Assembly (NCBI RefSeq): GCF_027942865.1
Contig: NC_134528.1
Location: 11,250,086-11,314,085 of the forward strand
Source of the DNA: Odontesthes bonariensis
Lineage: Eukaryota > Chordata > Actinopteri > Atheriniformes > Atherinopsidae
Reading direction: 5' to 3'
Length of the DNA: 64,000 bases
Part shown: piece by piece, positions 33,907 to 44,689 of the stretch
Layout of the letters: every line of letters begins with the position of its first letter
How positions within the stretch are numbered: position 1 is the stretch's first letter
Translations under genes and position numbers: made by a program
Notes under the pieces: model-generated
Seen by the model: the letters and a program-made list of their open reading frames with translations, nothing else
Told to the model about the DNA's origin: nothing
The model's database searches: none

Positions 33907-34061
33907 TCAAATATTTTTATTGATTTTCACATTATACACTCACACTAGTACTCAATACCACATACCAGAGGGGAAGAAATAGAAAATAAATAATGATAAT
34001 AATAAATAAATACAAAATCAGAAGAAGAAAACAGATAGATCACTCGGTATATATAAAGTGG
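33907..34061 (-). mobile_element. 5'-truncated retroposon with long target duplication
   Basis: 155 bp flanked by a perfect 21 bp direct repeat (33886-33906 and 34062-34082, containing TTGTGCGTCATTCCTCATTA). Read on the minus strand it ends with a CAATAAAAATATTTG-type polyadenylation end, as expected for a LINE-1-like 3' UTR. No coding capacity. Confidence 0.75.
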
Positions 34062-34261
34062 TTGTGCGTCATTCCTCATTATCTGGAGCTCACTGTAAAT
34101 ACACTGTACGTGTATTTTAATCCTAAAACACAAACTGAACAGAGACGTTTTTTGGCAGGAACTGCCTTTTAACCTGAGGTTATGTTTTCAGCCGCGGCTA
34201 CAACAAGCTAACCGTTAGCCGTTTGCTCCAACATAAACATTAAATCTGGGATTATTCTCAC

Positions 34262-34379
34262 CTGCTGTTCGGTTTATAGCAACATCCTGCGGGTGATGAA
34301 CTCCAATGGTTTTCGTCTCCAGTTTGTCTAAAGCCTGCCTTTTAGTGTTGTTCAGTTGAAGGAAATCCACTTCGTTCAT
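34262..34379 (-). CDS. Zinc-finger gene 3, first coding exon
   Basis: 118 bp: ATG at 34379, 39 codons (MNEVDFLQLNNTKRQALDKL...) plus one base, then a GTGAGA donor. Phase 1, matching the exon at 25552-27008, with a 7.2 kb intron. The leader belongs to the type of gene 4 (MNEVDYLH), not that of genes 1 and 2 (MDILQPHN). Assigned by order, strand and phase. Confidence 0.7.
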
Positions 34380-34617
34380 GGTCCCTTTTTCTCGTCTTTA
34401 CCACAAACTGGAGGCTCGTTTGTGACAAACCGGGCCTGCTCAGAATCGATCCCCGCCGATCGCCGTACAATCCAGCCGCTTATGTTTCTGTCAAACTGGA
34501 CCCAGGTTTGGATCATAGGAGCTGGATACACTCAGAGAGGGCCCCACTTTTTCTTTTATTTGCATTGACGTTTGCTGTGTTTCGAACAGGCATCTGCCCC
34601 GGCACCTTTCACTCACC

Positions 34618-34631
34618 GTTACCATAGTAAC
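34618..34631 (-). promoter_or_regulatory. Gene 3 X-box
   Basis: GTTACCATAGTAAC, an exact match to the RFX X-box consensus, 239 bp upstream of the ATG at 34379. The TATAATA box of the other copies is not conserved here (CTATGATCC instead). Confidence 0.6.
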
Positions 34632-34892
34632 TACAGCTCAGTTTATCGCTTGAACGCTAAAATAAACCCCACCAAAACAGCATTAAACTATAAACCACAG
34701 AGGCAATAAGTAACATTTTTTAAAGCAAAAGGTTTTGTGTTATCTTTATCCAATTAAGTTTAGCTCCCTACTAATCCTGAACATTAAAAAAAAAAAGCGA
34801 TACTTTTTTATAAAGCTTTAGGAATCATGTTTATGATGTTTATGATAGGAACAATGTTTATTTTGCCATTTAGTCATTTATTATTATTTAGT

Positions 34893-35036
34893 TAGTAGTA
34901 GTAGTATTATTATTGTTGTTTTATTGTTGTTAATTCAATCATTGTAAATATTTAAAAAAATGTTGAGCTACTTGACGAATTTGAATTTCCCCCATTGGGG
35001 GATAAATATAGTATTTTTCTATTCTATTCTATTCTA
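34893..35036 (+). mobile_element. LINE 3' tail with (TTCTA)n
   Basis: Ends GAATTTCCCCCATTGGGGGA, then ATAAATATAGTA and TTCTA repeats. The same tail recurs on the other strand at 40575-40660 and 59618-59760, where the last copy is joined to LINE coding sequence. Confidence 0.65.
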
Positions 35037-35849
35037 TCAGTTCTATTGATTCATTTCTTTTACTATTGACTTTCATCACTTGGAGTTTCCACTTAATGCA
35101 TTTTAGGGCAGTACTTTTGTAAAAACCAGAGAGGAGTAGATTTTAGTTTTGCAAATAATCTATCGATTGGACTAAAGCTTCATCTATTCAAATCATATCT
35201 GGTCTTATTTTTTTTAAATTTTCAGAGGAATGTGTTTTTTCTTTGTTGAGCCACTTAACTCTGACCTCTGAATCATTCAGGCAGAAAAAAGGCTCCTAAC
35301 TCAAGGGATGAACCAGTGTTGTGTCCACACAGAACAGACAACTTAGCAAAGAAGCCATTTTAAATTGGATCTTTAGGCACTTTGTTCCCAGCAGCCTGTC
35401 ACAGAGACACATCATTTGTTCCCATTTCTTTAGCTGCATCTGTGAAAAACAGCTTCATAGTTTCAACTTTTTAGTACATTTAAGTTAAAACTGCTTTCAG
35501 TTACCAAAAGAGTCAAATTAATATAAGAAATACAGTTTAAAAAAAATCCTAATCCCAAATAAATGAATGTTATCACGTCTAAAAGTAGGAAAAAAAACAG
35601 ACAATAATAAGAATGATATTTTATTCAACATCAAGAAAAAGTAAATAAGATTCAATTTAAATCTTAAAAAAGGAATATAAGATATAATCTAATGACTAAT
35701 TATAGAACAATTAATATAAATTAAATGATTAAACTGTTTTATGCCACCAGAAATGAATAATCTAGAAGCTCTTTGGAATTAAAATTTGTTCCCATTTCTT
35801 TAGTTGCATCTATGAAAAACAGCAAAGATAACACAGTCTGACAGACAGA
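35037..35849. other. Intergenic, nothing recognised
   Basis: AT-rich; no coding sequence or terminal repeats seen. A short duplicated phrase (TTTGTTCCCATTTCTTTAG) occurs at 35416 and 35787. Confidence 0.4.
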
Positions 35850-36290
35850 AAACAGGATTTCTGCAGCAACAAGGTGATTCCCAAAGAGCTGTTAGCTGAA
35901 AACTTGGCATATCTCAGCACGGTATGCAGTGTGTCCTTAAAACATTTGAGGAAACTGGACAAGTGGAGGACAAAAGAAGAAGTGTCAGACCTAAAGAACT
36001 ATCTACAGCAGATGAACAGGATCTGAAAGTGAGAGGAAAAAATCCAGCAAAGACCTGACACAGGAGCTGAGAGATGCATCTGGACCTTCAGCTGATCCAT
36101 CTGCTGTTGGCCCAAGCCTCATCAGAAATGGGCTCCATGGAAGGGTGGCTGTCAGGAAGCCGTTCTTAAGGAAGGGAAACAGGGAGAAAAGGCTGAGCTG
36201 GGCCAAAGGACACAAGAAGTGGGCTGAAAATCAGTGGCAGCAGGTCTGATGGAGGGATGAATCCTCCCCAGAGCCCGGAGCTCAACATTA
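35850..36290 (+). pseudogene. Tc1-like transposase relic
   Basis: Plus-strand pieces: VCSVLKTFEETGQVEDKRR-type segment, RPKELSTADEQDL, then LIRNGLHGRVAVRKPFLRKG, NREKRLSWAKGHKKWAENQW and QQV followed by WRDESS, the position of the WTDES catalytic motif. A stop precedes it. No termini found. Confidence 0.7.
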
Positions 36291-37208
36291 CTGAAGCAAT
36301 TTTCTTATCAATGTCACTCATGAATGATTGTTTTTATTATTCTGATTCCAACGTGCATGTAACAAGAAAGCAAAAACAACTTCTGTTAAAACTGATACTT
36401 CTAAACACGATTTCTGGCATTTCATTAAATACACAGAATTTATACCAGATGCTTTGTTTTTATGAGCTAAACCTGAAGGAGACCCAGAGTCTTAAGTGCT
36501 CTGAACAGGTGGAATGACGTGTGTGTTTGTTTAAAAGCATCACAGCACAGATGCAGTCGGATGGTGAAGCTCGTCCTATCGAGCTCAATTTACCTGAAGT
36601 CAGGATCAAATGTGGAAACACACTGACCATGCTTAGTCATTTACTGCATTACAGGTGCGACGATTGATGCAAAAAGACTGGAAAGCAATTAAAAACATGT
36701 AAGCATCAGTCAAACGTTTGGATAAACCTGCTCGTATTCAAGCTTTTGACCTTTTGAGGCATTTCTGCTTCGTACGCTGTCTGGAAATCATAAACAGCAG
36801 TGACCTTCAAAAGGAAATATGAAGCAAAAAATGAATTTTGTGTACAATTACACCCGTGCACATTCAAATATCCTCCAACATGAAGGAGAAATGACCTTAA
36901 AGGATCGTGTTCTGGCACCGACAAAGATCCGCCACAACATTAAAAACACTGGAAACATCTGTTCAGCCTTTGAACCCTGAGGATGTTTTTGCATCACTAC
37001 GTTGTGTCCAATAAGATTTCCCCAACGTTTTACATGAATCATCTTTATGAGCACAACATTGTTCATTTTCATTGGAAATAAACACTCTGACATCACTGAG
37101 CTACAAACAAAATGTGAAACTTTTCACACTAAAGTGTTGCTTTGCATCAAAGCAGATTTGTAACAGAGTTATTCGAAGAACCTTCTGATGGAAAACACTG
37201 GTTCTTAG
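36291..37208. other. Intergenic, nothing recognised
   Basis: No coding sequence, repeats or element ends recognised. Confidence 0.35.
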
Positions 37209-37831
37209 TAGGGCTGGGCAAGTTATCTCGTTATAATCGCGTTAACTGGTTGATTATTTAACGCGATAAATATTTTATCGCGCATTAACGCAGGTTTTAT
37301 TATTGTAAAAGTCTGTTGCTCACAGGCTTTTATTTTGTAAAAGTCTGTAGCAACAGTCTGCGGCGGAACTGGAAAAGAAAGTAATCGGCGGATCCACCAA
37401 ACCTGGAGAAGGGTACGGAACTTTTACTCGGCCATTTTCATTTTAAAGTTCTTCCAGACGGCGGAGTCGACAGAACCAAAGTCATCTGTAAACACTGCCA
37501 AGTTGAATTGTCTTCTCAGCGTAGTAGTTCCAGTCTAAAATATCACTTAAAGGCAAAACACACAACTGATAGCAGCAAGTCATTCAAGGAAACAGACAGT
37601 GGAGCGAGGCTTCTACATAAAAACTACAGAAAGATGCTGATGTTAAAAGTGTGTTTGCACAACAAATGTTATGGCACTTTCATTCATATGGCAGGACATT
37701 TAAAATAAAACTAAATGCTAAAAGCTATACACTACTTTTGAATTCATTTTTGGATTTTGTGTACAAATGTGATTAATCAGGGAAATCATGTGATTAATTA
37801 GGTTAAACATTTTAATCGTTGCCCAGCCCTA
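37209..37831 (+). mobile_element. Short hAT element with BED finger
   Basis: Ends TAGGGCTGGGCAA at both sides; 8 bp duplication GTTCTTAG / CTTCTTAG (one mismatch). The interior (37450-37708) encodes VDRTKVICKHCQVELSSQRS and SSLKYHLKAKHTTDSSK, a BED finger, followed by SARLLHKNYRKML and a stop. An internally deleted ZBED-type element. A second copy is at 52021-52643. Confidence 0.82.
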
Positions 37832-38062
37832 CTTCTTAGCTTTCAAGTGGACATTACTCGTATAAGCCCCGCCTACCTAAACATTGCGGCACACCATGAA
37901 CAACGGTGACCTCCTTCAGTGCTGCAGAAACTGCTCGGGGAAAGTTTGAGGAACATGCGAGACACGGTTCAAAGAAAGTCATTTCCACATTCCTCGGATC
38001 TCAGTCTCATGAACATCTGTCGAAGACAGTCTGACCTGCAGAAGTCCAGCCTCGTCACTTAA

Positions 38063-39522
38063 AGGGATAGTTCTGTATGACATCCCATATAGGGCTCGGG
38101 CACGTGACGTCACTACGTGAGCGGCGGCCATACTGGAGGCTCAGAACTGCTTTGTTTACATTGTTTTCCACTGCGCGCAGACGTACTCCCGCCTGGTCTC
38201 GGAACTTTCTTCGTTGGTTTATCTATTTTACTTATTGCCTTTGCCACTATGGTCGCACGTTGCTGTGTCGTGGGGTGCAATAGCGTAAGCCGTGACAGGA
38301 ATGGGGGGGAAATCGTAAATGGTTTATCTTTTTTTACCGGTTTCCTGCTTGGAGGCGCACCCACGGAGACCAAACAAAGCGTCGTCGACTAGCATGGATC
38401 GCTGCTGTAAGACGACCAAGCATAACTTTCCACTCAATCCCGGTGTCGATGAGAGTGTGTTCTCTGCATTTTCATTCTGGTAAGTTACAGACTTTTGAGT
38501 GCTGGGACTTTTGTGTGCTGAGGTAAAGATCCCCGCCTTCACAAGAGGACACTGTCAGTTGGAAGCAAGGGATGTCTCAATGGGTTAAAAGCGGAGGACA
38601 AATTTCGTGTGTATGCATGTATACATGACAATAAATCTGATCTTAATCTTAATCTTAATTTAATGTGGAAAATACAAGGAAAATTGCCCATCTCCAAATT
38701 CACATGGAAAGGGCGATTGGAACTGTCAGAAACAATACACCTTTTTGTCAGCAAAAGTACCTATCAACATAGTTCTGCCATGCGAAGGTGAAGACAAAAC
38801 ATTCTTTGACAAGATTGTGTCTGTATGTTGTACTCTGACCACCATGAGCAGGAGTGTTGTGCAAAGTTGAAGTCGTCTGAAATAAATATGCTTTGAGATA
38901 CAGCCAAGTGTATGTGTTTCATTATTTATTTACAAGTAGAGTAACATGACAAAAGTGTCATTATAATTGAAACTGTTGCAAAGTATAAGCACTGACACCA
39001 CATACTATATACGCAATTATGTCCAAAAGGGTGAACTTAGGCAGTAAATCTTCGTCGACAATCCATTCCTTGCTCGGTATTTCATAAGGGTCCAGTCCGT
39101 TTATAACGCCAATCTTCTGTATGTACCGATCTCTGGCTTCCTTCTGTAATGTATCCCGGTATATCCCACATCCTTTCTTCGATTTTAACATGCTTTTCTC
39201 TCACTGTTTGGTCCTTGATCTCCGTCTTGCCTTGGGTTTGTTTACGAGATTGTGCCTCCAATATGGCGACCATATCCCAGAATGCAACGCGTGTGCCCGA
39301 GCCCTATTAGCAACATCATTTATGAACATTTTCTTACCCCCTGCTGCGTCCTGTGAGCCGAGTTCCAGCCTCCTTTTGGTGTTGACGACTAGCCGGACTA
39401 CCTTCGTCAACACCAAAACGAGGCTGGAACTCGGCGCAGCAGGGGGTAAGAAAATGATCATAAATAATATTGCTAGTATGGGATGTCATACAGCTTCATG
39501 TCAAAAGAGGCAAACTATCCCT
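38063..39522. mobile_element. THAP-encoding transposon, internally deleted (ISL2EU/Kolobok-like)
   Basis: Termini AGGGATAGTT and AACTATCCCT between TTAA sites (38059-38062, 39523-39526). The phrase TGTATGACATCCCATA recurs inverted near both ends. Left gene (plus, 38249-38480): THAP domain MVARCCVVGCNSVSRDRNG, then, with frameshifts, RRRLAWIAAVRR and RVCSLHFHSGK before a donor. Right gene (minus, 39190-38975): ARDRYIQKIGVINGLDPYEI, EDLLPKFTLLDIIAYIVCG, VSAYTLQQF, the same type of second protein as in 8532-9583. The superfamily is uncertain: the protein pair suggests ISL2EU, the TTAA site suggests Kolobok. Confidence 0.65.
39306..39475. repeat. 80 bp-arm inverted repeat (hairpin)
   Basis: Left arm AGCAACATCATTTATGAACA... 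to GGTGTTGACGA, right arm its near-perfect reverse complement, with a ~15 bp centre (CTAGCCGGACTACCT). The left arm has a small insertion (TCCTGTGA). Lies inside the transposon at 38063-39522. Confidence 0.8.
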
Positions 39523-39982
39523 TTAAGTCTGGGGTGTCACGATTTATATATTTTTGTGTTTTTCTGTCTGGTTTCGGTTTTTTGACATTTCGATGACCTT
39601 TTTCCTCAGTTCCCTCCAGCCAGTCATCCGCTCCACTCCCTTCGAAACGAAAACCGGGAGTTAATTAATTAAACAGTATAATTAATTCCAACAGCCTCAG
39701 TTTGAAATCATAACCCTGTTGTGTGCGCGCTGTAAACCGTCCGGCTGCTGCACTGAGCCTTCACCGTTCCGCTTGTTTCAACTCGTCAACACGAAGTTAT
39801 CAACAACAACAAAAAAAATAAACTTATATTATCTACCGGATCGTTTTGGGAGATTTGTGAACGCACTCAAATAAACAGAAAACAAGAAGCTCAGTTTTCT
39901 CATAAACGTTTCCAGTCACCGCTACAAGCTAACCGTTAGCCGTTTCCTCCAATAGAAACATTAAATCTGGGATTATTCTCAC

Positions 39983-40103
39983 CTTCTGTTCGGTTTATAA
40001 CAACATCCTGCAGCTGATGAGCTCCGAAGGTTTTAGTCTTCAGTTTGCCTTATAAAGTCTGTCTTTCAGTGTTGTTCTGATGAAGATAATCCACTTCGTT
40101 CAT
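39983..40103 (-). pseudogene. Orphan zinc-finger leader exon with nonsense codon
   Basis: 121 bp, colinear with the gene 4 leader: MNEVDYLHQNNTERQTL then TAA at codon 18 (gene 4 has CAA, Gln), followed by further matching codons to NRTE and a GTGAGA donor in phase 1. The promoter block upstream is also conserved. The nearest downstream finger exon on this strand is gene 3, which has its own leader. Either the rest of a gene was lost or this was an alternative leader. Confidence 0.85.
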
Positions 40104-40224
40104 GGTCACTTTTTCCCGTCTTTGCAACAAACCGGAGGCTCGTTTGAGACGAACTGGGCCTGCACAGAGTCGATCACAACACAAAGCAGCCGCTTATATT
40201 TCTGTCACACTGGATCCATGGATG

Positions 40225-40358
40225 TATTATAGGAGCTGGGTCCACTCAGACGGGGGCCAGAAACGCCGTGGTCATATTGTAAACTATTTATTAACGTTTC
40301 TGCCGAGATTTGAACAGGCACCTGAACGGCTACCTTTATTCCCCATCACCATAGTAAC
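40225..40358 (-). promoter_or_regulatory. Promoter block of the orphan exon
   Basis: TATAATA on the minus strand at 40225-40231 and ATCACCATAGTAAC at 40345-40358 (one mismatch to the X-box consensus), in the same positions as in the intact genes. Confidence 0.5.
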
Positions 40359-40574
40359 CACAGCTCCGCGTTTTCCTGTTCATCAGCCGAACAGCGGAGA
40401 ACCGTAACAGAAAGTACACAAATAACAAATTAACAGATGAAAAATCGATAAATTAACAAGTTTTTCATCTGTTTCCCAAGTCTGAAAAAAACTTAATCAG
40501 CAATTAGGTTTTTCTTTAAACAATTTAACTTCAAATTTTAACGATTATGTTCTTTATTTACATTTTGTAACATA

Positions 40575-40990
40575 TAGAATAGAAAAATATTTTATTCATC
40601 CCCCAATGGGGGAAATTCAAATTAGTCAAGTAGCTCAAAAATGATTAATATTTACAATGATATAAATATATATTAAATATATATATATATAAATAATAAT
40701 AATGAATATAATATATCAAATTTATTATTAAAAAAATTAATATATATATTTATATTTATATATATATATTTACGTATATAAATATTATAAAATAAAAATA
40801 TATATAATTATAAAATATTATAATATATAAAATAATTTTAACATATAAATATATATAAATTATATAAATATATATATATATATTTATATGTTGAAATTAT
40901 TTTATAATATATTTTATGTATTATATTATATTTTATATATTATAATAATATATATTTTTATTTTATAATATTTTATACATTAAATGAATA
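40575..40990 (-). repeat. LINE 3' tail followed by long AT-rich tract
   Basis: 40575-40660 is a reversed copy of the LINE tail (CCCCCAATGGGGGAAATTCA). 40660-40990 is almost pure A/T with TATATA runs and several self-complementary stretches. Confidence 0.7.
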
Positions 40991-41106
40991 TATACATTTA
41001 ACAGTCCTGTAAACACTGTGCAGACAGAACACCTTTTTCACAATCAGAACCAGTCCAGCTGCGTTTGACTAAAGATAACCTCCTTAAAAAGAGAAACAAA
41101 GACCCC

Positions 41107-41766
41107 GATCAGCCATAAAATTAAAACCACTGACAGAAAAGGCGGTAAGCCTTGTTGCTATGACACTGTGAAGTCCGTTTTAGAGCTTGATGAGTTGGAA
41201 TCAGGAAAAAAGAGCAAGAGTAAGGATCTGACACGAGACCTGTCAATGTGGGGCCTGGTGGGCTGTTCCTGGTACAGAGCCCACTGAAAGTAATTAAAGG
41301 AAAAGCTTTAAATTTGTTTAAGTTTGACCCAGATTAAAGCGTATTATATGCTTTGAGGTAGATCTGTACAGTGTATTCAAAGTTTATCGTTTTCACAATA
41401 TCAAATTGTGCAACATTAGAAGCCTGCTTGGACTCTAAGTAGAAGGCTAAATATCTTTTTCACTACAGACTTTTAGACTTAAAACAGGAATAATCAGAAT
41501 AATAATTAAAATAATGCAATTATAGTTATGATTATAATTAATACACCTGAGCTTAACACCACCTACCTGGACACCAGTCGCACCCCTTCTGACTGGAAAA
41601 TACCTTCTCTCGGCTGGATGATGTTCAGGAAAACTGTAGAAGGATTCCACTCATCCTCCACATTCCCCAGATGTCAGTCTGATTGAACATCTGGCTCATC
41701 CACGGAGGCCCGACCCGGCAGATTTCAGGACTCATGAGGCAAATGCTTTTAATGTTGTGGCTGATA
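41107..41766 (+). mobile_element. Tc1/mariner-like element, mostly deleted
   Basis: Inverted ends GATCAGCCATAAAATTAAAA and TATCAGCCACAACATTAAAA (right end in reverse). Near the right end the plus strand reads PQMSV-like then EHLAHPRRPDPADFRTHEAN, resembling the C-terminus after the PDLNPIE motif of Tc1-like transposases. It lies just downstream of gene 4. Confidence 0.6.
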
Positions 41767-41878
41767 AGTATGTGACCAGGAAATGTTCTTTTTCATCGTT
41801 AAGACACACGAGATAAAAAACTTACATGATAAAAAAAAACTCAGTTTGACGGATGAACACTGATGAACACTACAGTGT

Positions 41879-43350
41879 CTACTGTCTGTGGAATCTCATG
41901 TGTCTCTTCATGTTTCCCTGCCGGGTGAATCTTTCACCACAAACGCCGCAGCTAAACGGTCTCTCTCCCGTGTGGACAATGCTGTGCCTTTTCAGACTGT
42001 TCTGTTGGCTAAATCTTTGTCCACAAACGGCACAGGAAAAAGGCTTCTCCCCCGTGTGGACTCTCATGTGTCTCTTAAAATGCGTCTTTTGGCTAAATTT
42101 TCGGCTACAGAATCCACACTCGAATGGTTTCTCCCCTGTGTGGACGGCCTTGTGCCTCTGAAGATGTGTGACGCGACTAAACGTTTTACCACAGTCGTCG
42201 CAGATGAAGGGTTTTTCTCCCGTGTGGACTCCGCTGTGCCGCTTCAGACTCCCCATTTCTGTAAATCTTTCACCACAAACATCGCAGCCGAACGGTTTTT
42301 CTTCCCTGTGGCCCATCAGGTGTCGTTTGAGATTATGCTCCAGTCGAAATCTTTTTCCACAATCATCACAGCAGAAAGGTTTCTCTCCTGTGTGCACCGT
42401 CATGTGCACTTTAAAATGCGTCTTCTGGCTGAATTTTTTACCGCAGCGTTCACACTCGAACGGCTTCTTTCCTGTGTGGTCTGTCATGTGTATGCTGAGA
42501 TGAGCCTTTCTGCTAAACTTTCTACCACAAACATCACAATCAAACGGCTTCTCACCAGTGTGGACCCTCGTGTGTGATTTGAGAGAAGACTGGTGTGTGA
42601 ATTTCTTTCCACAAACATCGCAGCCAAAAGGTTTTTCTCCGGTGTGAATTCTCGTGTGACCCTTCAGGACCGCTTGTTGTCTGAACTTCTTTCCACAGAA
42701 ACCACATTGGAACGGCTTCTCTCCCGTGTGGACACTGACGTGACTCCTCAGGTCTCCACGTCTTGCAAATGTTTTACCACAAACATTACAGCCAAATGTT
42801 TTCTCTACAGTCTGAGCACTCCTGTGTCTCTTTAGATTTCCCCGCCGTGTTGTTCTGTCCGCACAAACATCACGATCAGACTCAGGTGTTCTGACCTCTT
42901 TCCAACCGCTGTCACTGTCCTCAGTTTCAGAGTCTGACCAAGGTTCCTGCCAATCGTCATCCTCACTGACTTCAGTCTCAGAAGAGTCTGGAGCCTTTTC
43001 ATCAGTTATTGGTTGTAAATGACTGTTTGGATCTGGTTTCCTGGCTGGTTCTGGTTCTCCACAGTTCTCTTTATAAGCTTCTGTTTTCATCTGTTCAGCT
43101 GAGCTGCTGGTTGGAGGTTCTGTCTCTCTGTAGTCTTCAGTTTTAATCTGAAGAAGCTGTGAGGACTGAGCTTTCTTTTCATCATCTTCACTCTTCACAG
43201 TGAAGGAGTTCTGCTCATAAAGCCGCTCTTCCTCCCGACTGGTCCACAGTTCCTCCTCTTCCTCCTTTATGTGGAGGAGTTCTGTGTCCTGCTGGTTCAG
43301 ACTGGAGCTCCAGGGAAGCTCTTCTTTCATCACCAACACCTGATGGACAT
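41879..43350 (-). CDS. Zinc-finger gene 4, last exon
   Basis: 490 codons after the junction; 530 aa with its leader. Opens DVHQVLVMKEELPWSSSLNQ after a CTGCAG acceptor at 43351. Acidic linker with KSEDDEKK and SEDDDWQEPWSD. A degenerate finger relic (TTRRGNLKRHRSAQ, cysteines lost) precedes eleven intact tandem C2H2 fingers, from CNVCGKTF to CGVCGERF, with TGEKPF linkers; the protein ends MRFHRQ with a TAG stop. More diverged from genes 1-3 than these are from each other. Nuclear DNA-binding regulator by family; target unknown. Confidence 0.94.
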
Positions 43351-44309
43351 CTGCAGGTAACAGTGAAGCACACAGATATCAAAAACAACTTCGCATTCAT
43401 ATAAAGTTAAACAGCAGAACAGAACTAATATGCAGTGGTTTCCACTGAATGAGAAACATGGACTAAAGTTAATTTAAAATCGACTGAAGCAAATGAACAC
43501 TATTCTGTGGTCAGATGGATAAAAACCTGAAATTCTTTTAGAAAATCATGGACTTTGCATCCTCCAGACTAAAGAGGAGAGAGACCATTCAGCTTGTTAT
43601 CAGCTCTCAGTTCAAAGCCTGCATCTCTGATGGAATTGGGGGGGCTATGGAACTGGAAACCTGCACATCTGGAAAGGCTCCATCACTGCATTAAAGGTAT
43701 ATACAGGTTTTAGAGCAACATCTGCTCCCATCCAGACGACGTCTTCTTAAGGGAGGGCCTTGCATATTTCAGCAGGACACAGTAAAACCACATCCTGCAT
43801 CTATTCCAACAGTAAGAACGTTTATTTATTCAGTTTGCTCCACATAGAAAAGAAGCGGGCTGCTCTTGGACATGACACTCGTGGCTCTGGGAGTGAATAC
43901 AGTATAATGGTCCCTTATATAACCCAAGGATCAAATAAATATTAACAATATGTTTCACTTTTGTCTTGACGTGCTGTTTTAAAAGTTTTTAAATCCAAAC
44001 TGAATGAAAACGCTGCTTTTTCATGAGACGGAACTACAGAAAACTGTTGTGTTGTGTGCGCGCAGTAAACCGTCCGGGTGCAACGCTGTACTTGCGCCGT
44101 TATGTTCCGCTTTTTTCAAACGCCAGTAGTAAGTTCTTAACTAACTAGTGTAATTAACCACATTAAGTTTCAGCATTTGTGAACAAGTTTATATCAATCG
44201 AATATAAGAAGCTCCGTTCTACTCTTAATGATATTCCATCCGCTGCTACAACAAGCTAACAGTTAGCCGTTTCCTCCAACAGGAACATTAAATCTGGGAT
44301 TATTCTCAC
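43351..44309. other. Intron of gene 4, with a Tc1-like relic
   Basis: 959 bp intron. At 43560-43830 the plus strand contains GNWKPAHLERLHHCI-like sequence and, near 43765, SAGHSKTTSCIYSNS in the place of the QQDNAKPH catalytic segment of a Tc1-like transposase. The remainder is unremarkable. Confidence 0.5.
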
Positions 44310-44430
44310 CTTCTGTTCGGTTTATAACAACATCCCGCAGCTGATGAACTCCGAAGGTTTTAGTCTCCAGTTTGTCTTGTAAAGTCTGCTTCTCAGTGTT
44401 GCTCCGATGAAGATAATCCACTTCGTTCAT
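44310..44430 (-). CDS. Zinc-finger gene 4, first coding exon
   Basis: 121 bp: ATG at 44430, 40 codons (MNEVDYLHRSNTEKQTLQDK... to NRTE) plus one base, then a GTGAGA donor. Phase 1 matches the exon at 41879-43350. Best-supported gene model of the array: short intron and a conserved promoter block upstream. Confidence 0.9.
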
Positions 44431-44547
44431 GGTCACTTTTTCTCTTCTAACAAACTGGAGGCTCGTTTGAGACGAACCGCGCCTGCACAGAATCGATCAC
44501 AGCACAATGCTGCCACTTAAATTTCTGTCAGACTGGATCTATGGATG

Positions 44548-44689
44548 TATTATAAGAGCTGGAAACACTCTCAGACATGGCCACGAATCTCTTGAATTAT
44601 TGTGTAAATGATTTATTAACGTTGCTGCTGTTTTTTTTTTTTCAACAGGCATCTGCAAAGACACCTTTAGTCCATGTCACCATAGAAAC
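44548..44689 (-). promoter_or_regulatory. Gene 4 promoter block: TATA-like box and X-box
   Basis: TATAATA on the minus strand at 44548-44554 and GTCACCATAGAAAC at 44676-44689 (one mismatch to the X-box consensus), 246 bp upstream of the ATG. Confidence 0.55.

Noticed and set aside
41900-42880. CRISPR-like 84 bp periodic repeats
   Set aside because: Period and content are those of tandem C2H2 fingers with TGEKPF linkers.
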